Source: Antedon mediterranea
Lineage: Eukaryota; Echinodermata; Crinoidea; Comatulida; Antedonidae
Reading direction: 5' to 3'
Length of the DNA: 64,000 nucleotides
NCBI RefSeq assembly: GCF_964355755.1
Contig: NC_092674.1
Coordinates: forward strand, 5,151,001-5,215,000
Of this stretch, positions 22,176 through 32,424 are shown piece after piece. How positions within the stretch are numbered: the stretch's first letter is position 1; every line of letters starts with the position of its first letter. The position numbers and the translations under genes were made by a program. Under the pieces are notes generated by a model. That model did no database searches. It had not been told where the DNA came from and saw only the letters and a program-made list of their open reading frames with translations.

Positions 22176-25100
22176 TCAAGGTAAATTTGATACAACTGTT
22201 CTGTAACTTGTCTTTCGACTTCTGAGTTGATACTCGGATTCACTACCACGTGATCTGTTAACGTGATCCATCTCTGCCTTCATTTCACGGTTTATCTCTC
22301 GCTGAAGCTTTAGCGCCATCTTCCTATCCAACGCTTCCTGCTGTAGTCTTCGCTCTTCCTCCGTCTGCAGATTAAGAAATCGTTTGTGCTTTAAAGTTCC
22401 AGGACTTAACGGTTCGCTATCGCTCCTAGTTTTTCCTCTTTTCAGTTTACTTTTCTTTGGAGAAGGCGATTGTACGATTTGCGTTTTCTTTGGTGAAGAA
22501 TGAGAAGACGTTTGTTTATATTTTCGTTGTCCTTCAATTGTTTCATCGCATTTTCTTTTGTTACTAGAAGAGGAATCTGCAGAAGGTTTAAATGACAATG
22601 TTTTATTAAGTATCAAGATCTTATGATCTGGTTTACCTTCAAAGTCATCTTTATCTTCTGGTGTTTTTATGCAACTTCTATCCTCAGACTTTTCTTTCAA
22701 ATTGGTTGTGTTTTCAACATTTTTTAAATCTTCATGTTTTTTCTTAAATTTGGCAAACATGTCCTCGATAGTTTTACAGTTTTTGAAGTCAATATGATGC
22801 TTCCTTCTTCCCTTTTCTTCTGTTTGGTTTCTTTTCTTAATTGTTTTCTCTTCTGAATACAGCTTACTTGGTTGATCTTTATTTTTCATGTGACTTTCTC
22901 CAACTTTAACTTCATCTAATAAAGAAGGAGAATGACTACATATTCTATTTACATAATCAATTTCTTTATCATTTACATCTTCATAATGTCTATCTGACAT
23001 TTCATTATTCTGATCAACTAATTCATTCATATTTTGTTCATTCTCATCAAAATCTTCTTCAACAGTTTTAACTTCTTCAACTTTCCTATTCTTGTCATCT
23101 TTCTGTTGGACAATTTTACTTAAAATGTTTTTATCAATTCTAGTAGTCTTGTTCTCAGACATCAATAATCGTGTCAAGTTTTTCCGTTTCGATTGAGATG
23201 GTGCTTTCGGCTTCATACGATAGACTTTTCCTGGGCTACGCTTCAAAGAATCTGCAGATTCGGCACTAGTAGCGCTCTCTGCTTTTTTATCAAGAAATGT
23301 CTGTTTGCCTGTTGTTGAAACAGGACTTGAAGTACTCATTATAGTACTGTCTTCATGGTTGACAGATAAACCCTTACCAGGACTGTATTCAGTGTCTCTT
23401 TCTGAAGGTGTGTTCACATTAGATAACTTCTCACTACTATTTTCTTGTATAACACTTTTACCAACCATGACAGATTTCGAACCTTCTAAAACTCTGTGCT
23501 CACGCTCCTGTGCCAAACTTAACCACTTATCCATGAGCAATGGACTTTTCTGAAGGATTTCGCTCTCACCTTTCTCAAAAGCATTCTTTAAATTTTTCGG
23601 TGTACTATGAACAAGCGAAGGTGTTTTTCCATCGGCCAGTTTCCGAGCAGCTGTACGAGGCGAGATTACTATTGGTCTGAAATGAGACAACTCATGAGAT
23701 ATGCTATCTGTACTACCAACACTATCTGACCGGAGTGAGTTAATCCTTGGAGCACCTGTAGGAGGCGTCTTTGCAATCAGTGTAAAAGCGCCAGTAGGCT
23801 TTGAAACTATTTCTTCTTGGTTGCTTCTAGTTTCGTCATCAACATCAGAAGGTGGTGAGATGTTTAGAACTGCCATTGGACTCGGTGTAAGATCCTTACT
23901 GTCGAGAATAGTACAATCATCAAATAAAGAGAGTTTATCACTTTCTGCTACAACTAGAGATTCCACCATATCTTCAACTGGTTCATGCTTGAAATTTGAG
24001 TTGGAGTTTTCATCAAATTCCATAGCTAAGTCATCATTGTATTCTTCAACACATACTAATGAAACATCAGCTCTTCCAGTAACTTTGGAAGTGGAAGGAC
24101 CAAGAAACATTGGACTGGTGGTACTGTTGGAATCATCATTAATTACATCCGCTATTTTTATTTGGCTACAACTCACTTCTGGTGAGCTCTTCTCCACATG
24201 AGTAAAATCGTCTGCCAAGAGATTATCTTTGGTGGACTCACCAGACAAGCTGCATCCGGAACCACTACAAGGTCTGCTCTGGTAGTTCTCACCCTGTTGG
24301 GGTTTTTTGAAGAAGGTTTCGATGTTCATAGCTGGAATCTTTGTGTTCTTTTTGGAACGTGGGGTCAGACGTTTGTTTGAACTTTGACTCATTGACATTG
24401 AAGTCTGAAAAAAAAAAAATTGTATTTGAGAGCCACTAAATCACTAACTGAAATTCAACTCACATAGGAAAATGTAGGAAGAATAGAGGGGCATATAATA
24501 AGCATTTTCTGTAAGAAGTAGTGCAAGCTAAAATCCCATTCCTGCACCTTTAGTAAATATTATTCAAGAATTCCCGATTCGTCCTATAGCTCTGTCTACA
24601 ATATCAAACGAGTTTGACAAAAAGAGTGTGATGTGGCAAAAATATGGTAGTGATATTCCCAAACATGGTACTGTAGTGATATGACATCATCATGTCCATA
24701 TATATGCACATCACATTTGTTGTCACATAAAGTTTGATAGTGTAGACAGAGCTTTACAAATCAGGACAATCCTGTATAAATCGGGAAGGAATGTTATGAA
24801 TAGTTACCCTTTCTAGTTGCTCCTGCAGTTTTCTTGCAAACTCTTCATCTCTCTGAGTTTGTTTTAATTTGCCCTTAAAAGGTAATGATAAAAAGAATGT
24901 TTGTAAAGTGATAAATGAAGTTATGATCATGTATAATGATATATAGGATATTGTATAATGATATATAGGATATTGTATAATGATATATAGGATATTGTAT
25001 AATGATATATAGGATATTGTATAATGATATATAGGATATTGTATAATGATATATAGGATATTGTATGATGATATATAGGATATTGTATAATGATATATAG

Positions 25101-26645
25101 GATATTGTATAATGATATGGCAAGTGGATAAAATAATGTAGGTAAGAGTGATATTACATATATAATGTATGATACTTAGACGAGTGTTAGTACTGCGACA
25201 TAGTAGAATTCGTTGTATACCTGTTTTTCTTGTTCTTCTTGAAGCGCCCTCGCTAGTTGTTCATCTAGTCGTGCTTGCTCATCAGCTAAATTTCCAGAAT
25301 TCTAGAATAAAATAAAGTTTCTTTACTTTAAGTTTCTTCAATGACACAATTCAGAAATGTATATTTTTTGTTTCCTGTGGTTGAAAATTGGTTGAAAATA
25401 AGTTTCATCCAGTACATCTGTAAATCAATGGCAGGTGGCCATGTTGAAACAACATGGATACTATCATTCATTTAAAACTTTAAATACTCCACAATAAATA
25501 CATACATGTAGACCAGGTTCTTCAGTCTCAGCTATCTTCCTAGCCAGTTTCTCATCTAGTTCTCTCAACCTCTCTTCTTCTTGTCTACGTTTTTCATACT
25601 CCCTAAGTTCCTCTTCTTGTATCTCTTTGATAATCTTTTGACTCTTGGCTTTCTCTATTTTCTCTTGCTCTTCTTTTTCCATTTGATGCTTAAATTAAAT
25701 TTAAAACATAAAACATATTTAAAACATATTTGATAAATAAAGGCATTTTTATATATCATGGGCTCTTCCATTAGTTTTAGGTACCTTTTTAACTTCCTTT
25801 TCATATTCTTCTCGGACTTCTCCTGGTTCACACACACGGATTGGATTTACAGGCTGAAGAACTACAGAAGAGACAACGGAAATGCGTAATGATTCAAGAT
25901 TCAAGAAATTGTATAAAGTTATAAAAATACCAGCACTTTAGTGGATTATTCCATTAAAAAATAGGGGTAAATTGTATCAAATAAATAGGCCTACAAAGTA
26001 TTTACCCCCTCAGCAAGTGATGTACAGTATGTTATGCTGTATCAACGACATATTTGAATCCCAACAAAATATATGACAAAATTAGACTGCTGATTAATGT
26101 TTATTTTAAGCTAGGTCTAGTCTATGCCATGGAATGGGCCTAGAAGATCCTAATCTAACAGATATTAATTATTATATTACTAGTCTACTACTTCTTTAAA
26201 ACTTTGGTTAAAAAAATCAAAACAATACAATATACTGTAGGCCTAGTCATTTGGCAGGATATCCAGTCATTTGACATTTGACCTATGAATAGGCCTAAAT
26301 ACCAAATAATTTTAAATTTTACGTACCGTCATCCGTATCTTCGCCTTGAAGCCTTTTTCTGATTTGTTCAGGAAAAGTCGCCTGTATTTCATGCCATTTC
26401 GTCCAGTTTATCAACTTATTTAGCTTAGTCTGTTTCCTAGCCCAATTACTGATTCGCAATCGGCAAAGCGGGCAGGTAAAGTTGACCTGCTCAACCGTAT
26501 CGCGAAAACAAGGCCTGCAGAGTTCATGAGAGCAGGGCATTGTAACTGGTTCTACAAGAATACTCATGCATATCGGGCATATACAATCGGCTAGACGAAT
26601 GCCTTGTTCATTTGTGTAACTTGTCTCGGCAATTTTTTCTTCCAT
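22176..26645 (-). CDS. RNF168: RNF168/RNF169-like RING E3 ubiquitin ligase with multiplied MIU motifs
   Basis: Six coding exons join in frame to 984 codons: 26327-26645 (ATG at 26645), 25785-25861, 25506-25688, 25221-25301, 24808-24873 and 22176-24404. Vertebrate RNF168 ubiquitinates H2A/H2AX at DNA double-strand breaks and reads K63 chains and nucleosomal ubiquitin. RING cysteines and histidine are C23, C26, C38, H40, C43, C46, C58 and C61 (CPIC...CSHELCRPC...CPLC). Exon 2 encodes LQPVNPI..EPGEVREEY, matching the LRM1 region. MIU-type helices follow: LDEKLARKIAETEE (about 176-189), LDEQLARALQEEQ (205-217) and RDEEFARKLQEQLER (228-242). A terminal MIU2 EALDRKMALKLQREI (932-946) precedes the LRM2-like SESEYQLRSRK. 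Human RNF168 (571 residues) has two MIUs. The 700-residue middle is charged and probably disordered. MNIETFFKKP at 268-277 resembles a PCNA-binding motif without the leading Gln. RNF168 versus RNF169 ancestry is not settled. Confidence 0.88.
24588..24756. mobile_element. MITE, CTGTCTACACTATCAAACT family (RNF168-like intron 5)
   Basis: Complete copy from TAGCTCTGTCTACA to TAGTGTAGACAGAGCTTTA, with the usual GATATGACATCATCATGTCC core. Confidence 0.82.
24931..25119. repeat. 22-bp minisatellite in RNF168-like intron 4
   Basis: About 8.5 nearly identical copies of GTATAATGATATATAGGATA (followed by TT). One unit carries a single base change (ATGATG). The open frame across it is a product of the 22-bp period and not a gene. 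Confidence 0.9.
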
Positions 26646-26934
26646 AATGTCAAATTACGCCACAATCATGAAATTTATTTCGAAAACTTTGACAAGACAT
26701 GATAGAACTCGTCTGTTGACTCAAGATTCTGTAATCGCGCTTCGCTCTTTTACGCCCTCAGGAAGTTCATAGACTTCTTAATCCAGAAAGCTGTAGTAAC
26801 TAGATTATCCTATCTAAACACACGGCAGCAGTAAATATATTATTAAATTATACAGCCGATGAATAAACTCTTGCGCAGTTCATCAAAAAGTGTATAATAC
26901 GCCTTTTTCATGGAACGGAAGACATATTCGATCG

Positions 26935-27010
26935 ATGACAAATAATGCAGGATCAGGTGCCGTTTTCGGCCACCTCGACTTGTATGGACTATACCATTAT
27001 AAAAAGATGG
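26935..27010. repeat. Hairpin-bearing inverted repeat, left member
   Basis: GGATCAGGTGCCGTTTTCGG CCACCTCGACTTGTATGGAC TATACCATTATAA is the inverse of 30727-30785. Each member contains a near-perfect hairpin (AGGTGGCCGAAAACGCCACC type). The pair encloses 3.8 kb that includes the LINE remnants and the Penelope-like element. Confidence 0.75.
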
Positions 27011-27339
27011 GAAAATAGGGGTGTCCCATTTATTAATTGAGTGTGTTAAAATACTGCTTCTTTTGTTCTTTTGTTTTTCTTGTTGTTTCAGCAACAAAGC
27101 AACAACTTTAATTTACCTAACGATAACACAGTAGTACATTTGATAAAGATGACAGTAGTACATTTATCACATACTGATTATTAGGTAATCAGTAAAACAA
27201 ATAAACATTATAATTTTGTCAATGAATCTGTACCATTTTGTTCCCAGAAAACACAGCGTTTGACATTGCATGTTTTTAGGTTTGGTCTTTCTAAATGTTT
27301 TAAACACGTTTTTAAACGTTTCTGTGTAGAAATACATGT

Positions 27340-27870
27340 TCTAATTGAACAACGTTTGCATCAAAACGTTATAATAGCGAATGCAAAACGGAGCTGATAA
27401 TGTCGCCATGAAGAGGGATTGATTGGTGTCTTCCAATATAGCATGGAATACATCGGCAAGCCGTTCGCTGTAGACCGAGTCAATCATTTGCATACTAGAC
27501 AAACCAATTACTTTCCCCGCTCTACCCAGCACCTTCTCAATTCGGTCTTTATCCCCTTACATTTCCTTACTGATATTCCCAGACAGTATACAATATGCCC
27601 AAATAGAACATCACTGATTAGTAAAACATAAACATTCTATAGTACAAATATCCTGCTTTACCCCAAAGAACCGAGTTTCCTCAAGCAGTACAGCCTTGTA
27701 ATTAACTTCTTAACTACGATCATGTCCACCCATTTAGCTTTAGTCAAACACTACTCCCAGATACTTATAATTGTTAACAATCTCTACTTCCTTTACTTTA
27801 ATTAATATATACTGTCAGACCAATTATGTTTTCGAAAATCCGATCCTTATTTCTTTCGTTTGATTTATAT
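27340..27870 (-). pseudogene. LINE reverse-transcriptase remnant
   Basis: Minus-strand translation gives EIVNNYKYLGVVFD (about 27755-27800), the conserved motif after the RT palm in CR1/L2-like LINEs. After stops it continues with KVIGLS...VYSERLADVFHAILED near 27440-27520, the usual C-terminal region. Broken by several stops and shifts. Confidence 0.6.
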
Positions 27871-28227
27871 TTAGTTGAATATGATTTATCTACCGATAGG
27901 ATTGGGCCGATTAGAATGCATTTGCCAACATTCTTTTACATATTTCACAACATTATAGAGTTTAGGTAATTTAACCGATTGTAATATAGTATTTAGGATA
28001 TTTTAATATCGATTGTACTGTAGTATTTAGGATGTTTTAATTCTGATTGTATTGTAGTATTTAAGATTTTCTAATTTCGAATCCGATTGTACTAAAATTT
28101 AAAGTGTTTAAATCCAGATAGGAATAACATAGGCCTAGTATTTAATATGCTTTAATTTTGATTATACTGTAGTGTTTAGTTTAGTTTTTATATATAATAA
28201 GTAAGTATACGTACTTATATAGTTTTT

Positions 28228-28870
28228 ATTTATTTATTTATTCATAGGAATCACCTTTATATCGGTGTCACACATTTATCAGTTAATGGTGCATCCAATT
28301 TTAAACAGACAAAATTACAAATAACATAAGCCACAAAGTTCTAAATACTAATACATAACATCAAAACAAAATGTAAACTAATTAATTAATTAATTAGATC
28401 TGTATGAAAATACATAATACGTAAATTGTACAATATATATAACTACAAAAATAAAAACAGAACAACAAAAATACAGGATAGGCCTAATAAATAAATAAAA
28501 CATACAGATACATCCTCATAGAGATGTCTGTAGCTTGGTTACTATATTAATCAATTTGTTGAGATAGGTAATGCTGATAACATTGTAGATCTAGCAACCC
28601 ATGCTTTCATTAAATATTTTTTACAATAAAAATCAAAGATTTTTCCTAATGTTTCATTTTCAGTGAATAAATTGTCTAGCATATTAAAAGTGGTGTTTTA
28701 ATTCCTGAGGTCCACAATTAAAATTATCCCGGTACATACTTAATTATTGTCTAACAGAGTTTAATGAAGGACATTTAAATAAAAAATGGTTTACTGTTTC
28801 TTTTTCGTTAGTACTGTACACATCTTACATAATCCTGTGTTATGATTTGACCAGGATTGTCTACGACCCT
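28228..28870 (-). pseudogene. 3' end of a degenerate LINE
   Basis: Near 28770-28830 the minus strand encodes, across one shift, CKMC...TV and EKETVNHFLFKCP, the CxxC..H..C pattern seen near the C-terminus of several LINE RTs. An A-rich repeat tail, TTTATTTATTTATTTATT on the plus strand at about 28225-28244, fits a minus-strand 3' end. Confidence 0.45.
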
Positions 28871-28919
28871 CAAGATCTAGAGAGTTTGATCTTTCTTTAA
28901 ATTTTAAATTAATGATACT

Positions 28920-30600
28920 CTTAAAATTACGCTTAAAAGAGAACGACGTTTCGACTCCATCATGGGGTCATTATCAAGTCCAATGAATAAAATATAAAAC
29001 AACAACTAATTAAGTAGCACAAGCCAAGGGTCAAAGTTTAAATAACAAAAGACCTATTGTCTAACATCCTGTCAAATGAAAAGCTTAGCTTTTACAGAGT
29101 CACTTTGTTTATTCAGACTAGGTTTTAATTGTCTGATATACAACATTTCATAGATAAGACAGTCAAATTTGTTTTTGCATTTCCTAAGTATACTAAAACA
29201 TGAATTAATTTTACTGGGATTAACAATCACTTTATGATCCTTCAAATGCTGTCCTATTAAGCATCTACTATGTTCAACAATGCGTTGGTAGAGGTGTCGG
29301 CATGTATATCCAACATAACTTGCATCGCACAAGTCACATTTAAATTTATACACAACACATTGTTGACTTATAATAGTTGGTTTCTTTTCGACTTTCCTAA
29401 TGTTATCTTTAACTTTTTTACTTATGAATACAGGGACAATGTTTTTGTTTATCTTGTGACTTAGTTGGCATAGTTGTCGCTTGACGGAGTTCGCAGATTT
29501 CTGGTCTTTGAATGGCAGGATGATTCGCACTGGTATTTCGGATAGATCTGTTTCATCTTCTGCAGTGTTGTTATTGCTCTCTGCTGGTTTAAAGTTCTGT
29601 ATGGTTGTTGTTATTAGTTCATCTGGATATTTCAGACGCTTAAAAATCTTCCTTAGAATTTCACATTCATCATTAAAAAGCTGGTGGGTCGACGATAGTT
29701 TGTAAGCCCGATTTAACATAGTTATAATAAGTGACCTTTTATACTTGTTGTCAACGTGACTATTGTAGTGTAGCAATAAGCCTGTGTCTGTTGGCTTTCT
29801 GTAAACCCGTGTGTGCAATTTTTCCAAATCTTTGGTTATCAGCATTCCTAGGAAAGGGATTGAATTGTTCACGGCAGTTTCCATTGTGAACGCTATCGCA
29901 GGATGGGTTGTGTTGAGTAAAGCTAAAAATTCATTGGCTGCTTCTAGATTTGGCATGAATACTAGTGTGTCATCAACATACCGTTTGTAGTATTTGGGCA
30001 TGTGGTTCGTAGATTCAAGGCGTTCCTCGATGTGGCACATAAATACATTTGCCATAAGGGGCCCTAGAGGTGATCCCATTGCAACTCCATCAACCTGTTC
30101 ATACAAGTTACCATTAAATTGGAATGTTGCTATATTGAGGAGTACAATTAAATCGTCCTTATCTAAGTTTAGTCCATAATTATCATTGAACCAGTTGTTA
30201 GTAAATGCTTTATCAGCAATAATTTGAATTGTCTCGGTTAAAGGAACATTTGTGAATAAGGACGAAAAATTCTTAAAATTAGTTTTATCTAACAAATATT
30301 GTTCAAGGTTTGGTTCCTTTATACATGTAGTAATAGTATATTCCGTTAACGTTGTTTTGCATGGAATTTTGTTTTGCTTTGGGCCTTTGAAAACCACCCG
30401 TTATGATCAACTTGTTTATTATTTTTCCTAAATGGCTTTATCCAGTTAGTAGATGGTTCTTCATTAAATTTGTCTATAAAATTTGTTTTATTTAAAATAT
30501 CTTTAGTTAATATAGTAATTGTTACAAAATCTTGGCATTCCCTATAACACAGTACCTAATAATAACATGCCTTATAAAAAGTACATGCATTGCTAGTTTT
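28920..30600 (-). mobile_element. Penelope-like retroelement, 5'-truncated, RT and GIY-YIG
   Basis: An uninterrupted 441-codon frame (30397 down to 29072) encodes a Penelope-type reverse transcriptase fused to a GIY-YIG endonuclease. Visible motifs are SSLFTNVPLTETIQII (motif A region), GVAMGSPLGPLMANVFM, YKRYVDDTLVF (motif C with YVDD), IPFLGMLI and RVYRKPTDT. The endonuclease part is VVYKFKCDLCDASYVGYT, then RHLYQRIVEH. In motif A the usual FD-V-x-SLFT reads KNFSSLFT, so the first catalytic Asp appears to be Asn. The N-terminal RT part is shortened. Upstream sequence to about 30600 is degenerate. Probably inactive. Confidence 0.88.
28941..28980 (-). ncRNA. Degenerate hammerhead-like motif at the Penelope-like element 3' end
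   Basis: On the minus strand, TTGATAA then GACCCCATGATGGAGTC (a short stem) then GAAAC. This has the order CUGAUGA-stem II-GAAA of hammerhead ribozymes known in Penelope-like elements, but with two core changes. Unlikely to cleave. Confidence 0.4.
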
Positions 30601-30726
30601 TGATGTTTTGTATTGTTCCTTGTAGTTTGTACTGTAGGTTACATAACAGAACAATTGTATTGTCTCCCCATTCAATAGACACCATTCTCTACATAAAACA
30701 TAATACACCACATCCCTATCATAATA

Positions 30727-30785
30727 ATGGTATAGTCCATATAAGTCGAGGTGGCCGAAAACGCCACCTGATCCAATAAGGGATC
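30727..30785. repeat. Hairpin-bearing inverted repeat, right member
   Basis: AATGGTATAGTCCATATAAG TCGAGGTGGCCGAAAACGCC ACCTGATCC, inverse of 26935-27010. It contains the perfect 7-bp stem AGGTGGC/GCCACCT around CGAAAAC. Confidence 0.75.
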
Positions 30786-30802
30786 AGAATAATGCATAAT
30801 AA

Positions 30803-30980
30803 ATTACTGTAAGAATGTTCTTAAAAGATTGGCCTACATCACGGTATGATTTAACAAAATTTAAAAAATGTTTTTTTCACCGAATCCATCGATAATTAAC
30901 AGCACAGACAGTGTGATTTCTAATTATTGTTCAATCACACAGTTATGTAGGTTAATCTCTTAAGAACATTTTACAGTAAA
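30803..30980. mobile_element. Foldback MITE with TTACTGTAA termini
   Basis: TTACTGTAAGAATGTTCTTA AAAGATTGGCCTACAT is mirrored by ATGTAGGTTAATCTCTTAAG AACATTTTACAGTAA at the right end, about 178 bp in all. Confidence 0.8.
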
Positions 30981-31087
30981 AAAAATTGTCCATACCACTG
31001 TCTGTTAAGTAGTTACGAATTTTTAAGTCTTGTCCCCAGAAAATATGCACGCCGCGCTATGTTATTATTTCTGTTGGTTGCTGCGCG

Positions 31088-32013
31088 TACGTCCCTGTCA
31101 CACTAAAATCTGTCCGGGCCAAAATCGGTCCGGTGGACCAGTTTTGGCTGCCAAAATCAGTCCGGGGGACCATTTATGGCTGCCAAAACCTGTCCGGCCG
31201 GACCAATTTTGGCCGCCAAAACTGGTCCGGCCTGGATAAAATCGGTCCGGGCAATAGGACTGTTTTTGGCCGCCAAATATATGGTGCGCAAAATTAGTCA
31301 TAATGCATATATCATTAAAAAAAGGCCATGATTAGTCATTATATTGAAAACTATGGGGTTTTATTTATTATTTTAATATTATAAATTAAGCCTGTTTTTT
31401 TAATTATCATTATTAGTAGTAACTCATCAATAATAAGTACTAATTGTTAGGCTTTTTGTATACAATATGTATATCTCTGCCTGTTTTTAATCCAGTTTGT
31501 TCTTTTTTAACATCTTCTTTTCCCCATGATGTTAAAAACAATTTAATCATCATCATTTCAATCATTATCATTTATTTATGGTTAATCAATCAATATATCA
31601 ATTCAATACAATTATTATAAACCAATTATCCAATATTGATTAGGCTGAGGAAGGAAAAAATGCCTCAATCCTATAAAATCTAGCTGGCAATATCGATCAG
31701 CGTCTCATACCCGTTCATGTGAGTGTGTGGCAGGCCCAATATGAGTGAACACCTAAGTCATGTTTTTAGATAAAATACATTTATTTATAGTATTTATCCG
31801 ACAAGATAACTTGCTAATATATATCATGGGATATTTTTCTACCCATAAACAACTTAAAACAGCATCATAGGCCTAGTAATTCAATTAAAATCGACAGAAG
31901 AAAAGCCCGGACCGATTTTGGCAGTGGCGGACTGCTTTTGGCCACAATTTTGCCAAAACTGGTCCGGCCGGACCGATTTTGGCCCCGGACCAAATTTATC
32001 GTGACATCCCCGC
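31088..32013. mobile_element. Foldback element with GGTCCGG-rich subterminal repeats
   Basis: Left end GTCCCTGTCACACTAAAATC, then repeated CGGTCCGG/GGCTGCCAAAA words (31110-31280). The right end at 31890-32010 carries the same words inverted and ends CCAAATTTATCGTGACATCC. The interior (31290-31890) is AT-rich without a transposase frame. It lies about 400 bp upstream of EIF2A. Confidence 0.8.
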
Positions 32014-32277
32014 ATATAGCGTTGTTTGTCATGCTTAGTGAAAAAAGCACATACGCCCAAAAAATAACTGAAAAAGTTTGGCTGCTAACTTGCAAAATGT
32101 GTTTTAATTAATTACCTGATTAAATAAATGCTATAAAACCGACTGTCACATTGTTCTAATAGACTGTCTATAGATTACGTAATGAATCATTCTACTAACT
32201 TAACAGTGACCTGATAAGAGATAAAAAAAAATCTAAAGCTTTAATGTGTATTGTCTTTGCAATTTGCATGTGTAGAT

Positions 32278-32293
32278 GGGGGGGGGGGGGGGG
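32278..32293. repeat. Run of 16 G upstream of EIF2A
   Basis: Homopolymer G run about 130 bases before the EIF2A initiator codon, in the likely promoter or leader. Could form a quadruplex; length may be uncertain for technical reasons. Confidence 0.85.
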
Positions 32294-32424
32294 CGTCCCT
32301 ATGATGTGGTTGGGTATATGGCCCGTCGTGACTGCAACAACTCAAAACGTATACGTATGAATAGCATAATGAAGTATGATAGGCTCATAATCCAGTAGTT
32401 GAAACAGACACGTTTTGTAACAAG

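Noticed and set aside
23305-24201. Plus-strand frames of 82 and 166 codons
   Set aside because: Antisense shadows of the large RNF168-like exon.
24875-25123. Open frame with repeated ISYISLYNILYIIIQYP-like peptide
   Set aside because: A by-product of the 22-bp minisatellite inside an intron of the RNF168-like gene.
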